NCBI GenBank assembly: GCA_963969395.1
Contig: OZ017795.1
Span: 4,216,001 to 4,280,000, forward strand
DNA: 64,000 bases
Direction of reading: 5' to 3'
Origin: Pseudoscleropodium purum
Lineage: Eukaryota > Streptophyta > Bryopsida > Hypnales > Brachytheciaceae
The position numbers and the translations under genes are program-made. The notes beneath the pieces were generated by a model. The model worked only from the letters and a program-made list of their open reading frames with translations. It searched no databases and was not told the origin of the DNA. Each line of letters begins with the position of its first letter. Position 1 is the first letter of the stretch. Positions 1 to 12,849 of the stretch are shown here, one piece after another.

Positions 1-2360
1 TTTGTGGAGATACTTTATCAAGCTGTTATCCTATCCAACAGTTGGATGTGGTGTTACTAAAGTTTATATTTCTCTAAAATTACAAATGTGGAAGTGTGTC
101 AAGCCAAAAATTGCAGTGATTTTAGTTCAAAATTGTATTTGCAAAAGTGAGGTCATAGAATAAAAGAATACAAAAATTTCAAAAAATCACCATATCAAGA
201 AAACTTCATTTCAAATTCATTCCAACAAGTTTTACTCCAAAAATGATAATATTTTGCTTCTAATTGAATTTAGAAGGAATTTAGAAATTTCCCTTTCAAA
301 ATTTATAAAAAAAATATTGGTTATAACACTAGTAAATCTAACCATACATATGTTATCTAAAATTCAATATCTATTCTTTCAAATAGCACTTTATAACGAT
401 TTTTTCCAAATTGTTGATTTTAGAAAAGGATCTGGACGTATAGGGGTTAAAACTTGTAGCTTGCAATGCAAGGTAAATATGATTGTTTTAAAATGTTCTT
501 CATAAAATATGATCACCATGTAATAGTTTTTATGAGTCATGGAGTAGGAATTAGGACAATTAAGTAGTTCATAGTCAACAAACTTGTGTTGTAGGGTGGA
601 TGAGGTGGATGATGACAGAAATAGAGATATTATACTTCATCAAGAGTTGTCTATTGTTTTAATAATTTTAGTTTAGGATTGAAGAACTCAAGTATAGTTG
701 GATAAAGGTGTCAATATTTAGACCAAATTCATTAGATAAATGCCTAAAACTTGAATCAGTGGTCTTTAATCCCTAAAAGATGAAGGCCCTTTTTCTGTAA
801 ATATCTACTCAAAATTGATCCTATTGTTGTGTTCATTGAAATTTTCAACAAAATGTCCTTTTTGAAAGTTTGACTTTTTCATGACATTTGATTGTATAGA
901 TTGAAAGGTATAAGCATTTGAAGGAAAAGTGTGTTTTTTTGTTGAAGGAAAAGTGTGTTTTTTGGTTGTGCCCAACAATTTTAGATGCCTTTGACCATTG
1001 ATTGTAGTAAATTTTTGTACTATGGATTTTGAGTTTAAAAATCTATCATACTCAACATATTATTAGTCATGTCTCAAAAAAATTTCAAGCCAAAAAAATA
1101 CATGGAGCACATTCAAAAAAATCTTATAATGCAACAATGTCCAAAAGTTCACAATGTATACCATAATTTTTCAAGCACATTTTCCCCCACATAATTTTGA
1201 AATTTTGAAATTTGAATAGAGAATTTTGAAGGTCTACTAATTCTTTACAAGGTCCAAAATTCTTTTGGAAAAATGAATCGTCTACTTCATATAGAATTTA
1301 GAAGGACTATGTGGATAATATATAGGCAATATCTTTGGCAACCTTTAGAAAATGGGTTCACCTTGCATTCCTAATATGTTCCTGATCTATTCCCCTACAT
1401 TGAGATTGCATAGACCAATAGTCTCCACCCTGCACTCACTACCTACCCTGGCCTTCATTTTTTTTACCAATGCATCTTGTGCATTTGCCTCCAGCCTCAA
1501 TCAACTAGATATTAATAGCCAAGCCTATGTCTTGAGTCAAATTTGCTTAAAACAACCTATAATTTCTTCACCCACCATTGGATTGAAATAAAAACTATAT
1601 ATTTACAAAGCTCTTATAAAACTATACATCTTTTAAAGGTTTTAAAAAAAATCAAGTAAAAAGTCAACTCATAGGAACCTACCTATATTCCAAATCGTCT
1701 CCCAAGGGGACAATGCTCGGGGAGGACATTGTTGAAAAACATAGGAACTACATGCGATAAAATATAGGGTCTAATATAATCATTCTACGTAAAATTTGTG
1801 AACAAATTATATGGATTATAGGATGCTTTAAAAGTATAAAACATGATTACATGTAATATAACGTTATATATAATACCATAGAATTATGTCAACGGTGCTA
1901 GATTGTGAGCCTACAAACACAAGCCTATGAGTGGTGAGCGGGAATTATGTAAGTGGTGAGATTTGAAATTTGAAAAAAATTTAAAAAGTAAAAGAAATTT
2001 CTAAAAATAGACAAAATCTAAAAGTTTTATAAAATTTACTACTTTTTGTAAATTATAGCACATATTACTATGGAACAATTAAAGTAGATCCATTACCAAA
2101 GAAACTAGGACTATGGACCTATAATCATGCTTATATACAATTTGTGTAGGATTTTGGTTTTGTAATAGTTTTTGAAATATCAAAAGGGTATATTATAAAG
2201 GAAAATAATTGAAGCACAATAAATTGAAATTGAAAATAGGCTACATTAAATACATCAACAAACATAATATTTGTCCAAATAGAAATAGATTTTTCTTTAG
2301 TTATATATTTAATTTTAGTCTAGAATCTTCCAAATATCAATCACTCAAAGACTCTAGCTC
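1..2360. other. AT-rich spacer, no gene seen
   Basis: The stretch is AT-rich with many A and T runs. Short open frames on both strands have low-complexity translations and no recognisable motif. I see no RNA gene or bounded mobile element. Confidence 0.6.
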
Positions 2361-2362
2361 TT

Positions 2363-3640
2363 CTAGGCATATTCAAGATTCTCAAATGAAGTCTTGATGA
2401 CATCACCCCTAATGAAAAGGAGCTTCACTTCATTGAAGTTCAAACTTGGAGAATGTATAAACTTATCATCTACCAAATTCATTTTGCAAAAGTAACAGAA
2501 TAAGTAGTAAAAATGTTTGCAATTCACGTACTGATGGCAATCACCAATTACTGAAACGGCCATGTCTACAAAATTGAGACAAATGCACTCGGAGTGCATG
2601 CCAAGTGTGATTCGATAAACCTTATGTGTGGACTTTGTTCGAGATTGAAGGAAGATTATGGCTTTAAGTCTAGGGAAGGGGAGCATGATTACCCCTAAGA
2701 TCATTCCTTTGACATTACCATTACTCTCCCATTTATTGTGTTGCTATGTAGTGGGAGCATTTGCATTACGTCAAATCACCTTGCTTCTTCAAGTTGATGG
2801 ATATGTATTCACATACAAAGGGCTAGGTTGATTGTAAATGATCACTTTGAAAACATTTGACATTGTGAATAAATGTCGAGGTGACATAAGAGGTCACTCT
2901 TGGAGTTGAAAGTCAATTTCTTGCAGTAGTAGTATTTCTTGGCAGGTCAAACTAGTGTCATTTAGTACAGACTAGACATCTAGTACTTGGGGCCAATCAA
3001 TTATCCATGCATGCTTAGAGCCTCATACACATTGTTCAATATCATTTAGACAAAAATAGAAGTTGGTCATAATCTCCTTGTTTCCACCATATTTTTTTTT
3101 GCAACCACAATATGTTGGGGCTAGAGTGCCTTTAGATCTCTTTGCAATTTTCACAACCTAATGAATGTTTGAATCTCTCTGTTGGACATGACATTTGCAA
3201 CATGATTTATGGGACAATCTTACAATATTTCATTGCAACATATCACAATCACTCTCCATTGTAGTCATGACATGTGGTACATGCGTAGAATTAACTAACA
3301 TGTCTAGTTCATTAGAGGGCATAATGGGTGTACAAGTAGATTGCTTCTACACTAGTGGAGTAGTGGTTGAGAGAAGTTGACCTTGTCTGAATGATGAGAA
3401 TTACCATCCGAACCAATAGGGACATCAAGCTTGCATTTACTACTACTAAACACTTCTTTGCTTTCAAAATGTGGAATACAGGTTCCAACATTAGTCAAGC
3501 CAAGAAGGTCATTCAATGCCTTTGCAATCTTTTTTGGGTCCCCATTGCATCTAACACCTCTTAACTTCAACTTCTCTTTTGATGGCCTTGATCTTGATAT
3601 TGTGTTGTTTAAGAATGCTTGACAATTTGTCATTTGTATA
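2363..3640 (-). pseudogene. Decayed gene with SWIM-type zinc finger signature
   Basis: On the minus strand, 2704-2363 reads as a continuous frame with a C-x-C ... C-x-H pattern (SECICLNF, then about 20 residues, then NCKHFYYLF). This is the SWIM zinc-finger signature, used for DNA or protein contacts in MULE/FAR1-type transposases and some other eukaryotic proteins. A second frame upstream on the same strand (3633-3352) is basic and soluble (contains RPSKEKLKLRGV and KKIAKALNDLLGL). Between them, fragments such as SKHAWIIDWPQVLDV are protein-like but broken by stops and frame changes. I read the region as one decayed gene, N-terminus near 3.63 kb and SWIM motif near its C-terminus. No transposase core or terminal repeats were found, so its origin is open. 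The SWIM pattern is seen; the joining of the pieces is inferred. Confidence 0.45.
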
Positions 3641-6488
3641 AAGGCTCAAATTTAGTTAGCACAAATGGCAACAAACAAATCATTATCTCGATTATCCAAT
3701 TGCTACAATTATCTATTATGAACTATTTTGAACAAGTTACATGATGACATGTTTGCTATTTCCTCAAGATTCAAGCCCTAAAAAGAAAGAAATGTGTAGT
3801 TAAGCTCAAAATGCAATCACCTAAAAAAATTAAGACACACTCTCAATGTAGGCATACCACTACAAAGTTGTTCTCCAATAGAAGGCAAAGTTTCTCCTTG
3901 GCACCGAGGAGAAAGTCATACACTTCCTATAGTGATTAGAATTCCATCTTCATTGTTGGATCTTTGTAGAGGAAAAAAAGATGTAAGTACTTTTCTAAAG
4001 AAGGCATTATGAAATGTAAGTGTATCTCTAGAGAAGATATTATAGAAAAAATAAGGATTGATTAAAGTACCATTTACATGAAGCCTCCCCATTGGCAGCA
4101 TTGTAAGTGCCAAAACACAAGCTACAACTCTAATTCATGAAGTGCCTCTTCTGAGGTTGCTCCATATGATAGCCACCAAGAACGAATTGTCAAGTACTTG
4201 CCAAATGTGCAAGGTAAGGGTGAAAATACCATTTCTTTCTTTGTATCCATTAATGTATTATAAATTTTCATTTAACCATTCCTAGACTTCCATTAAAGTG
4301 TCCTCAAAAAGTATCACTAAACAGTGTCATATGAAGGTCTAGGGGACTAGAGAGCTTTGACTTTGGAAATTCATAGAAATTACGTGCCAAGTCTGAGAAA
4401 TCATTTTTGTTTTCTATAATTCATGAATTGTAATTGTTAATACTACGAAAATATGTTTTTTAGAGAAAAGTACCTCCAATTGTGCTAAATTGCTTTTTTT
4501 AACGGTTATGGTCAAGCCAAGCTCATAGTTTTGTTAGAAACTATAGATTGGATATCACCTATGGTGCTTATGAGAAAAAAAATGGTAAACTTGGCATATA
4601 CGTGGACTATTGACAACTCAACAAACACACTTGCAAAGATCATTTTTGACTACCATTTATTAATACAACTGTCAATGAGGTAGCAAAAAATGAATTGTTC
4701 ACATTCATAGACAGATATTTGGGATACAACTAGATTTTAATCACACCAAAAGTGTACATTTTTCTTATAGTGTACAAATGTAGTCACAATGTTCTTTACT
4801 TATACTATTCTAGATTTACAAAGCCCAACTAAGTGAATATGCTTATCATCTTTCAAGCTACCTAGAACCTCATGTCATAATTTCACCAATTGAAAGCAAG
4901 ATCCCTTAAAAATAGTGCTACCATCCGTTTCAATATTGATTGGCCTTAAATCTTCATGATTGTGAGGTGATGAACCTCCACGTCATGATTCTTCATCTTT
5001 TTAATTGCATACAAGCTAATGTCTTAAGCAAAAGTGACACTAGTTCTATGAGCTCATTTTTGACCTACAACTAAGAATTTAGGGTTTACATTTTTACTTC
5101 TCACTACATGCAATTCCTCTGCACTTTGTAATTCGACTTTTCAAGCACATTTATAGGTCTTCTTTCAACCATCAACTTAGCATTTTTCAACACACCACAT
5201 ACGATAATTGTAGCCTAGTATGGGGAAGTCTATAGAGCCTATACTTGATTCATAATCAATGGAGTTAGCAATCGTCCCTACCATTTTGATCTTTGTTGAT
5301 TAGATTTTTGTACAAAATAATGTACAAAATTTTTAATAACTCTAAACTAGAATAAAAGATTCCAATACTCCCTCATAGATCAAAGACTTTAAACCTTGTA
5401 AATTATCTTAATCACACTAATTCTAAGAACAAACGATTTGCAATAGAACACCCCAATTGTTCTCCTATAAGTTCAAGGCTATTGATTGAATTCGGAATCA
5501 CTACTTTGGAAGGTAAGTTTTGAACAAGAAGGGAAGCACACTATATTTTGTTTTCAACAATATTTATTGTCTTCTAATTTAAAAGGATATCAAAGCAAAG
5601 TTGATTCCTAGAAAACAACCCTATTATGCATTTCAAGTAAACAAGCTTTTTTTTTATTGACTTTGAATTATAGTTGAAGTCGCTCTCTAAACCCTCTAGA
5701 CAAATGATTCATGGGCTCTTTGGTAGTGTCAAAAAACTACCTCACATTCATTTGATTCTTCTTCATCATCCTAAATCCACTTCAAAATTCTCTACACCGT
5801 CATACTCACTTGCTACCACTTTGCACCTAAACACTTGGAACCAAAGCCACCATAGACAACAAATACAACACTCTTCATCATCTCAAGATTCTCAATGCTT
5901 ATTTTTTTACTAAGAAAATAAATTTTATGTCCTAAAACTCTAGATGCCTGAACCTTAAAGCAATGTACACCTTGTTAAAAGTTGCAATGTTTGCCAAGTT
6001 GATAGCAACAACATTCAAAATAGAACAACTAAAAATAATAAAAACAACATAGTTGGTTTATAGATTTGGCAATAATGACCAAATTTGATCCTTCATTAGA
6101 AACTGTTACCACTTTGAACCATAAATCCAAGATTTGGGGCTTACAATGAGAATGATAATGAACTACATCTTCATCTACAGTTCTCATCTACTTTGATATG
6201 ACATTCATTTTATTATTGTAGCAACTAAGAACCATAAGGGCTAATTACATTTAATATTTTGTGGTTACTCTATTTAAAAACATTCTAGAACTTTTTTTTA
6301 AACAAAGAACATGTACTATGTTTGAATATAATAATGAATTTTTTAAGAGAATTTAAAATTATGTTACTTCAAATTATAAATTTCATCTCAAAAAAGTAGT
6401 ACTTGTACCAGTAATATCCAACTTGGTTCCTATTAGTGTGCAATTTTTTTATTAGTGTGGCATTTGGCACTTCAACATATCTAATATA
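3641..6488. other. AT-rich spacer
   Basis: No coding region is supported. A single CACTA-like end (cttatagtg, ending at 4772) is present, but I could not find its partner, so no element is called. Confidence 0.5.
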
Positions 6489-6707
6489 CCCTATAAGAAA
6501 CTCACATTTTAGGTGGCGTTTTGTTATTTTCTTAAATAAATTTAGGTGACATCTATTGCAACAAACCTACATTTTAATGCTAACACCAATGTTAAATGTT
6601 GGACATATTATTGTCATAAAAACATGGGTTTGTTGTAATGGATGTCACCTAAAATCCATTTTTTTTAAATCACAAAACGTCACCTAAAATGGAGGTTTCT
6701 TATAGTG
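6489..6707. mobile_element. CACTA-like MITE, about 219 bp, with 3-bp target duplication
   Basis: The left end (ccctataagaaac, then cattttaggtggcgttttgt) is repeated inverted at the right end (acgtcacctaaaatgg ... gtttcttatagtg). The outer sequence approximates CACTATAAGAAA, a CACTA-superfamily type end. The element is flanked on both sides by ata (6486-6488 and 6708-6710), matching the 3-bp target duplication expected for CACTA elements. There is no coding capacity, so it is non-autonomous. Confidence 0.7.
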
Positions 6708-7183
6708 ATATTCAAGAACATCTTACATGATCAACCGCCACTATAGAGTGTAGATGTGTATACAACAATTAACAACCAAACCATAAAATGAATCGCAAAT
6801 AAACCAACTATAAGACAATGGAACAAGTAGGAGAGTGTTAATGCTTAACGTTAAAGGACAAATAGTGGAAGTGACATTGCTTTAATTTTCAGAGCTAGGT
6901 GCAATTGTGTTGCTAAAGCCAAAGGCAAACTATAACAAAAATGTGTATCAAAGTATAGTGGGTATGTTTACCACGTACATATGCTCAGATTTAATGAATA
7001 TGGTTATTTTTGCTATTCAAAGTTGTTGACAGTACTTGAATTGCAAGCACTTGTAGTCTTATACTACTTGTATCAGTACTTCTACTAGATAGACATCTAT
7101 AATGACAAATTCATTCATATATTGAATAGTAGCTTCAACAAGTTGAAGTTACTTCTAGTGCAAGTAGGAATCATCACTATTTC

Positions 7184-7363
7184 CACTACAAGAGAAAGGG
7201 GTGTTTTAAGTATAGTCTTAGTAATATAGTCTTTTAAATAATGACCTTTAAGGCATCTTTTTAGTCTTTTTAGTAAATTTTACTAAAAAGATGCCTTAAA
7301 GGTCATTACTTAAAAGACTATACTACTAAGACTATACTTAAAATACCCCTTTCTCTTGTAGTG
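7184..7363. mobile_element. CACTA-like hairpin MITE, 180 bp
   Basis: The sequence begins cactacaagagaaagggg and ends with its inverted copy cccctttctcttgtagtg. The two arms of about 83 nt differ at about three positions, so nearly the whole element is one palindrome around a short centre. CACTACAAGA is a typical CACTA-superfamily end. Flanking triplets are ttc and ttt, an imperfect target duplication. A transcript would fold into a long near-perfect hairpin. Confidence 0.75.
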
Positions 7364-7662
7364 TTTAAGATAGACAAGACCACATTCTTCTATATACTTT
7401 ATTTGTAGTATAATTTATATTTGTTACAATTATAATAATCTGAACTCTATAAAATAGAAAATATTTATCCATTCATGAAGTATGGGAGTATATTTCAAGA
7501 ATCAAATGTTTTGAAATAAAGAGGTATGAATCAAGGTTGTCACACTGGATAGACAGATCACCTGCCTGCTCATTTTATTTGCTCGTTTGATAGAGGTGGT
7601 GTTTGTCTAGTGTAGTCAATATATAGTTGACTTTTAATGAAAGTAAAAAATTCAACATAGAC

Positions 7663-7773
7663 TTACCTTAATGACAATTCGCTTACCTTAAATCATCATA
7701 ATTTACCTTAAAATCATGATAGTTTACCTTAATTTACCTTAAATGATATGGATTTACCTTAAATTATGGTCAA
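7663..7773. repeat. Minisatellite, 20-bp period, TTACCTTAA core
   Basis: The 9-mer ttaccttaa starts at 7663, 7683, 7703, 7724, 7734 and 7754. Spacings are 20, 20, 21, 10 and 20 bp, so one unit is a half unit. The bases between cores are variable (for example atcatcataat). Confidence 0.8.
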
Positions 7774-10380
7774 ACTTAAAGCTTTAAACTCTAAATCCTA
7801 AAAGATGTTTGGTTGCCCATTCGAACAGTTGTCCAAACCGCATGTCTAGTGATCCAAAACTACCTAATGTGACAAACCTAGTATGAATATCCAAGAACTA
7901 CAATTGTAGCCACTAATCAAATAACACACATGAATATGAATTTTTTTGTTTACTTTCATTTTCCACTTTTTTTTTCCATTTTTTTCATCAAAAACTCCTA
8001 TTTTCTTTCTTTCACTTTTCATTTTCCCTCCCCCTTTTTCCTTTTTTTCCTTTATTTATTTATTCATAGTATTCTTGTATTTTTTATTTGAATTTTTAGA
8101 TTTTTTTCTATTAATTTTTCATTTTGATTCCCTTATTTTCTCTTTTTTTTCTTTCCACTTTTTTCATTCTTCTTTTCATTTTTTGGAGAAGATGTCTTTT
8201 GTATTTTATAGCTTTGTTTTCTCCAAGAACGGTCACTTTTTTGAGTTGGAGAATATTTGGAAAAGATTCATAAGACTATAATGTGATGGCTCAACTCCGA
8301 ATCCCACAAGGCCCTAAATTATATTGGTAGGTGCAATCACTATACTAAACTGTTTGTTAAGAGTTGTATTAGAGCAATTGTAGTGAAGGCTAGATAATAC
8401 CCACCTTTGTTTTTGTGAGCATTATTTGCCCAACTTATCATATTGCATTCTTTAAAAAATTTGTAATTTGGGTGGAGAGAAGAATTGTAGTGGGTAAACT
8501 AAGTGCTTCACTATGTGTTGAGGTTTGAAGGATTTTTCCTACTCGAAATGGTAATTGCAAGAGTATGAAAAAAATTAAACAAAATCCACGGTCATAGTGA
8601 TAGTGGTTATAGGTCCTACAACTTACTATAAATAGTAAATTGTCCCCTAGTTTTGAAAAAAGAAAGTTGGACAAAAAATTTAGAAAATTTTTAGAAAAAA
8701 AAATGTTGGAGGCTCTAGGCTCATAAGCTCCACGCTCACAAGCTCGCTACTCTAAGCTCACATACTAGTGTTATTGGTAATTTTTCTTATTTTTCACTTG
8801 AAAAAAACTAATGCAAAATCTAACACTAGTGATTTCATATTTTCAGAGCATATATGGATTACTTGTGAATTTCCAAAGAATTCTACTATAGCCACTTATT
8901 CTTGATCATAGGCTTTGCAAAACCTACACACAGGTAGTTTGAAAAATGATATGGATTGGCTAAAAACAATCACTTTCAACATGCATAAAGTAATACACAA
9001 GTTTCCTAAATGCAATTATTATCAAATTTAAACAAAGTCTAAATTTTTTAACATTTGTAAGAAGGCAATTGGGCAATCAAATTTCATTTAAAAAAATTAA
9101 GTGGATACACCTTGGTTGTGGAATGGACACACCTTGATTCTAATTCCATCTATTGGCAAAGTATGAACTAATACCTAACAAATCTTATTGTGCTCTTACA
9201 ATATCGACAATCCATTTCAAAACCACTTATTGTCCATTTCACAACTTGTAGGGACTATTTGAAGAAGAAGGTTGCAATAAGAGCCCTCTACTATACCAAT
9301 ACCCACAACATTGTACACCTTATAGTAGGATTTTGAGCTTCACTTTGAGAACTTGTGCATGCTCTATTGACTTCATAATGTGTAATTTTTACATGATCAC
9401 TATAGAATGAATGCTAGTCATTTTTATTTGCACGTGAAGATTTGTTTCATGTCATTATGATAAATATTGCAAAAGTTATAAGGATTTTTTCAATTTCATT
9501 GTCAAAGCAAGTAGCTAAAAATGTATCCTAAAAATACATGAATAAATTTCATTTCATTTCATAGTTTAATACCTACTCAAAAACATTTGACCCATTCAAT
9601 TCCTAATAGTGAGATGAAAATTATGAAGAATTTTATTTTGCAAGCAATGAGGATAAAATAACAACATGTAAAGTTAATTTTGAATTTTTTTTAAAAATTT
9701 TCAAATAAATAAATAAAAGGATATTTATGGTTTACTAGAATATTATCACCATTGTGATCGAAAAGTTATCAGTGGTCTAATTTTTCTTTCATCCATGATC
9801 ACCTTCAACTTTATAATTTTTAAAAGATGAAGGTGAAATTTTTAGAGTTTATTTGTCCTAGATATTTTTTCAACCATATTTTTCTAACATATTGATTGAA
9901 ATGCACAAGTTATGGGACATATGTGTTGTTTTTCTAAAAATATTAGAAGACAAAACTTCACCTTTAGGAGTGACTAGAAAATCCTACTTTTGGAAGTTTA
10001 GCACATAGACCTTGCAATTGGTAGGGATTTCACTCTATTTTAAAAGGATGTAGTTGATCAAGTTAACTAAATGACCCTATGATTGAATTGTTAAAAAGTA
10101 AAAATATATAAAGATTTTGGCGTTGCTTTCATACTAACATTTTGAAGATATTCTAGGTCTCAAAACACCATAGAACTTTCAAAGTTAAACCCTCACAGCC
10201 CTAGGGGATGAAATTTGTCCCCTCCCGATTTGCAAAGTGGTTTTCTGAATAGTAGATGGACTCAACTGATCTCAAATAAAAAATAGAAACGTGAGGTTTA
10301 GAGTTGATAATATGAAGGTTCTTTGCAATTAGAGTTTTAGTGGACTCCAAACATTAGGACAACATTTGAACGGAACCTCC
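7774..10380. other. Spacer with pyrimidine-rich tract
   Basis: Positions about 7939-8190 are almost entirely T and C on the plus strand; the open frame there translates to Phe/Ser-rich low complexity and is not a gene. The remainder is AT-rich with no supported coding sequence. Confidence 0.6.
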
Positions 10381-12840
10381 CCCTAAACGGACATGGCAAT
10401 TGGTGCTCCATGTCCAAATTCTAACCTGCTAGAGCTAGTTAGAGACCATTGCCTTGGATTCTCAGCCCTGAATCCACCCAAACTATTTTTGTACCGCTCT
10501 TCTCTGTTCGGTCTGTATTTTAAGTATGTTTCAAAAAGTCGCTTGTTTTCGTGGGAGGTGGGAGATAGATAGCGACACTCACACGATTTACGATTTGACC
10601 TCCACTGATTTTTGCGGTAGTTTAGTGGAGGAGTAAAGCTCATAAGTTCAATTAGAGTGACTAAATTTGGGCAAAAGGTAGCTACCCAATGCCATGACTA
10701 TACTTGCCCTCTGTAAGGTTTCTTCAGCTCATTTTCTCATGATGTTCCCATGGAATGTTTGTTTTCAGGACGGTTGTGGTGGAGGTGGATTTCAGAAGGT
10801 GCTCGTTAGGGGAGGACAATTTAGTCATGACAAGGTGTAGTAGCCTAACTTGATGTGAAGAATGGTTATGAGATTGATTGGTAGTGGTGACGACCTACCT
10901 ATGTTGATCATTCTGTTAGGATTTAGCAAGGCTTTGCATTGTTTGCATATAACATTAGGATTTGCATCCCATTAGATATGTGTCACAGCCTTTGAAGTAG
11001 CTCTTGAAGTTTTTGTGAGGAATTTGATTTGTCATGACTATAGCACTTTGGGCCAAAAGAGCTACCGTAGAGGAAGTTTTCATTCTCCAAGACAAACTAT
11101 ATCATTGGATTCTTGGTAGTTCAAAGAGTAAGGTTATTGCACAACAGGTAGTGCATTGCTTGCAAGAGGACTTCCTCCTTACTTTGTTGAAATCAGAAAA
11201 GAGACGACATTGGCCTACATACCTCAGTACTTGTAATTGGAGATATCTTTGCAAACGGGGAATTGCGAGGCTATTGGATTCGTCGCAATTGTATGCAGAG
11301 GGACATCTATGGGAAATTCTACATTTCCTCAATACATTTTTGAAGACCAAGTAGTGGCCAACCTTCCTCGATAAAGAACATGGCAAGGTAGTCAACACAA
11401 GAGCAGCTTCAAGCCCGATCACCTCGATCGGACTATAATCAAATGGCCAACTGCAATGCACAGGCACTGCCACTAGCCTTGCATGCCAAGGGCTCTACTC
11501 CACAATTGGTGACTCCAATCATGGGCCACACTTTAGTGGAAGTCCACCTACATCCCCCCTATTAGCAATGCCATGTGAAGGAGTAGCGAGAATTTCAAAT
11601 ACCAATGACATTGAGGCAAACATGCAATCGAGACACCCTACTCAGCAAGGTACACAGAGAGGTGGTTGACTTCATCGAGGGAGGGACCGGACAGGTTTTT
11701 ACAATCATGCTGCAGATGACAGTGTAATTGTCGATGTGTTGCTCACTAGTAGGACCCGTGGTGGATGTAGTGGGCATGGAAATCAGCTACCAGAGGCTGC
11801 AATTGTGATTGTTGATGTTGTAGAGTTTCCTCTTCCGATTCACCATACTCAAGGTAGTCGGCATTGCAATTGTCCTGCATAGGGTTATAGGCCTGCAGGC
11901 TAGATTTGGCCTCAAATTTGTCCAAATGCTTCATCCCTTTTGAATTTGCACCAAAAAAAATCAATTCAATGTACTCATTCTCTTAGTCAATCACTTGCAA
12001 CTCAACGTCTATGACGAAGTGGTGGTCCAACATCTCTTGCAAATAGCCAATTATAGGTGCATCATTGCCAAGGCACCAATTTAAATGTTGCTTTTGCAAA
12101 TGCAGCACACATTGAGGACTGGCTCATGATTGTGATGGGACTCATAGCAACAATAACACTAGAAGTGGCCACTATTGAAGGGGGAAATCGACCACTAGAA
12201 GCAAGACCAAACGTTTGCAATCCCCCACTTACTTGCACTCATCATGGTGCTTTGATTGAAGGAGTTTCAACGTCCATAGCGTTGCTTCCACCAAGACCCC
12301 TTGTGGCGTGCATTCCTAGACGCCACAACAATAGCAATGGTGGTTGTTGCTTGCCAGAGGAAGTTTGGGTCCCATTACACGTTCTAGGGTACCATCCTAT
12401 TCAACATGGTAGGCTCTAAGATTTCATATGGGAAGTGTGCCAAGGCTGGTTTGAAGATGGCGTTTATTGGTATAGTGTCAAATTCTGTGGTTCTATTGGC
12501 TAGAGAAGGGTGGTGCAAGTTGATTGCAAGACCTTGGATTTTCTATACAATCCACTTCCTACTCCATGCACTACCATCATTTCATTAGGGAGAGAGAATC
12601 GTGCAACCTCTCCATCCCATGATGGTAGCATTGGCAAGCTCCAAAATGAGCAAGGTGAGGAGTCAGAGTCAATGTTGGGATCACCAGCAAGAACCACGTG
12701 TGAAGTTGGAGGAGAGATAAGACCACCAAGAGGCCCCATCGATTTGGTTCAATGGGAAACCCAATTAATGTTCATACTTATGCACCCCTTAGTAGATATG
12801 AAGTTTGGACCTCCGACTCCCAAGATTCATCTTGGATGGC
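10381..12840. other. GC-richer region with unassigned open frames
   Basis: Base composition is clearly less AT-rich than the neighbouring spacer. Several short open frames exist on both strands (for example plus 11034-11354 and plus 12510-12941), but none shows a domain I recognise. The region lies directly upstream of the piggyBac relic and may include its decayed 5' part or an unrelated dead gene. Confidence 0.4.
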
Positions 12841-12849
12841 CGACTAACA

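Noticed and set aside
442..452. aggggttaa resembling a reverse TTAA/CCCC end.
   Set aside because: Only the short motif matches; no neighbouring homology to the repeat family.
3864..3937. Possible small CACTA hairpin (cactacaaag ... ctatagtg).
   Set aside because: The outer ends match poorly and the inner palindrome has several mismatches; no target duplication.
4755..4772. CACTA-like right end (cttatagtg).
   Set aside because: No left partner found within several kb, so no element can be bounded.
7946..8281. 111-codon open frame on the plus strand.
   Set aside because: It lies in a T/C-rich tract and translates to Phe/Ser low complexity with no domain.
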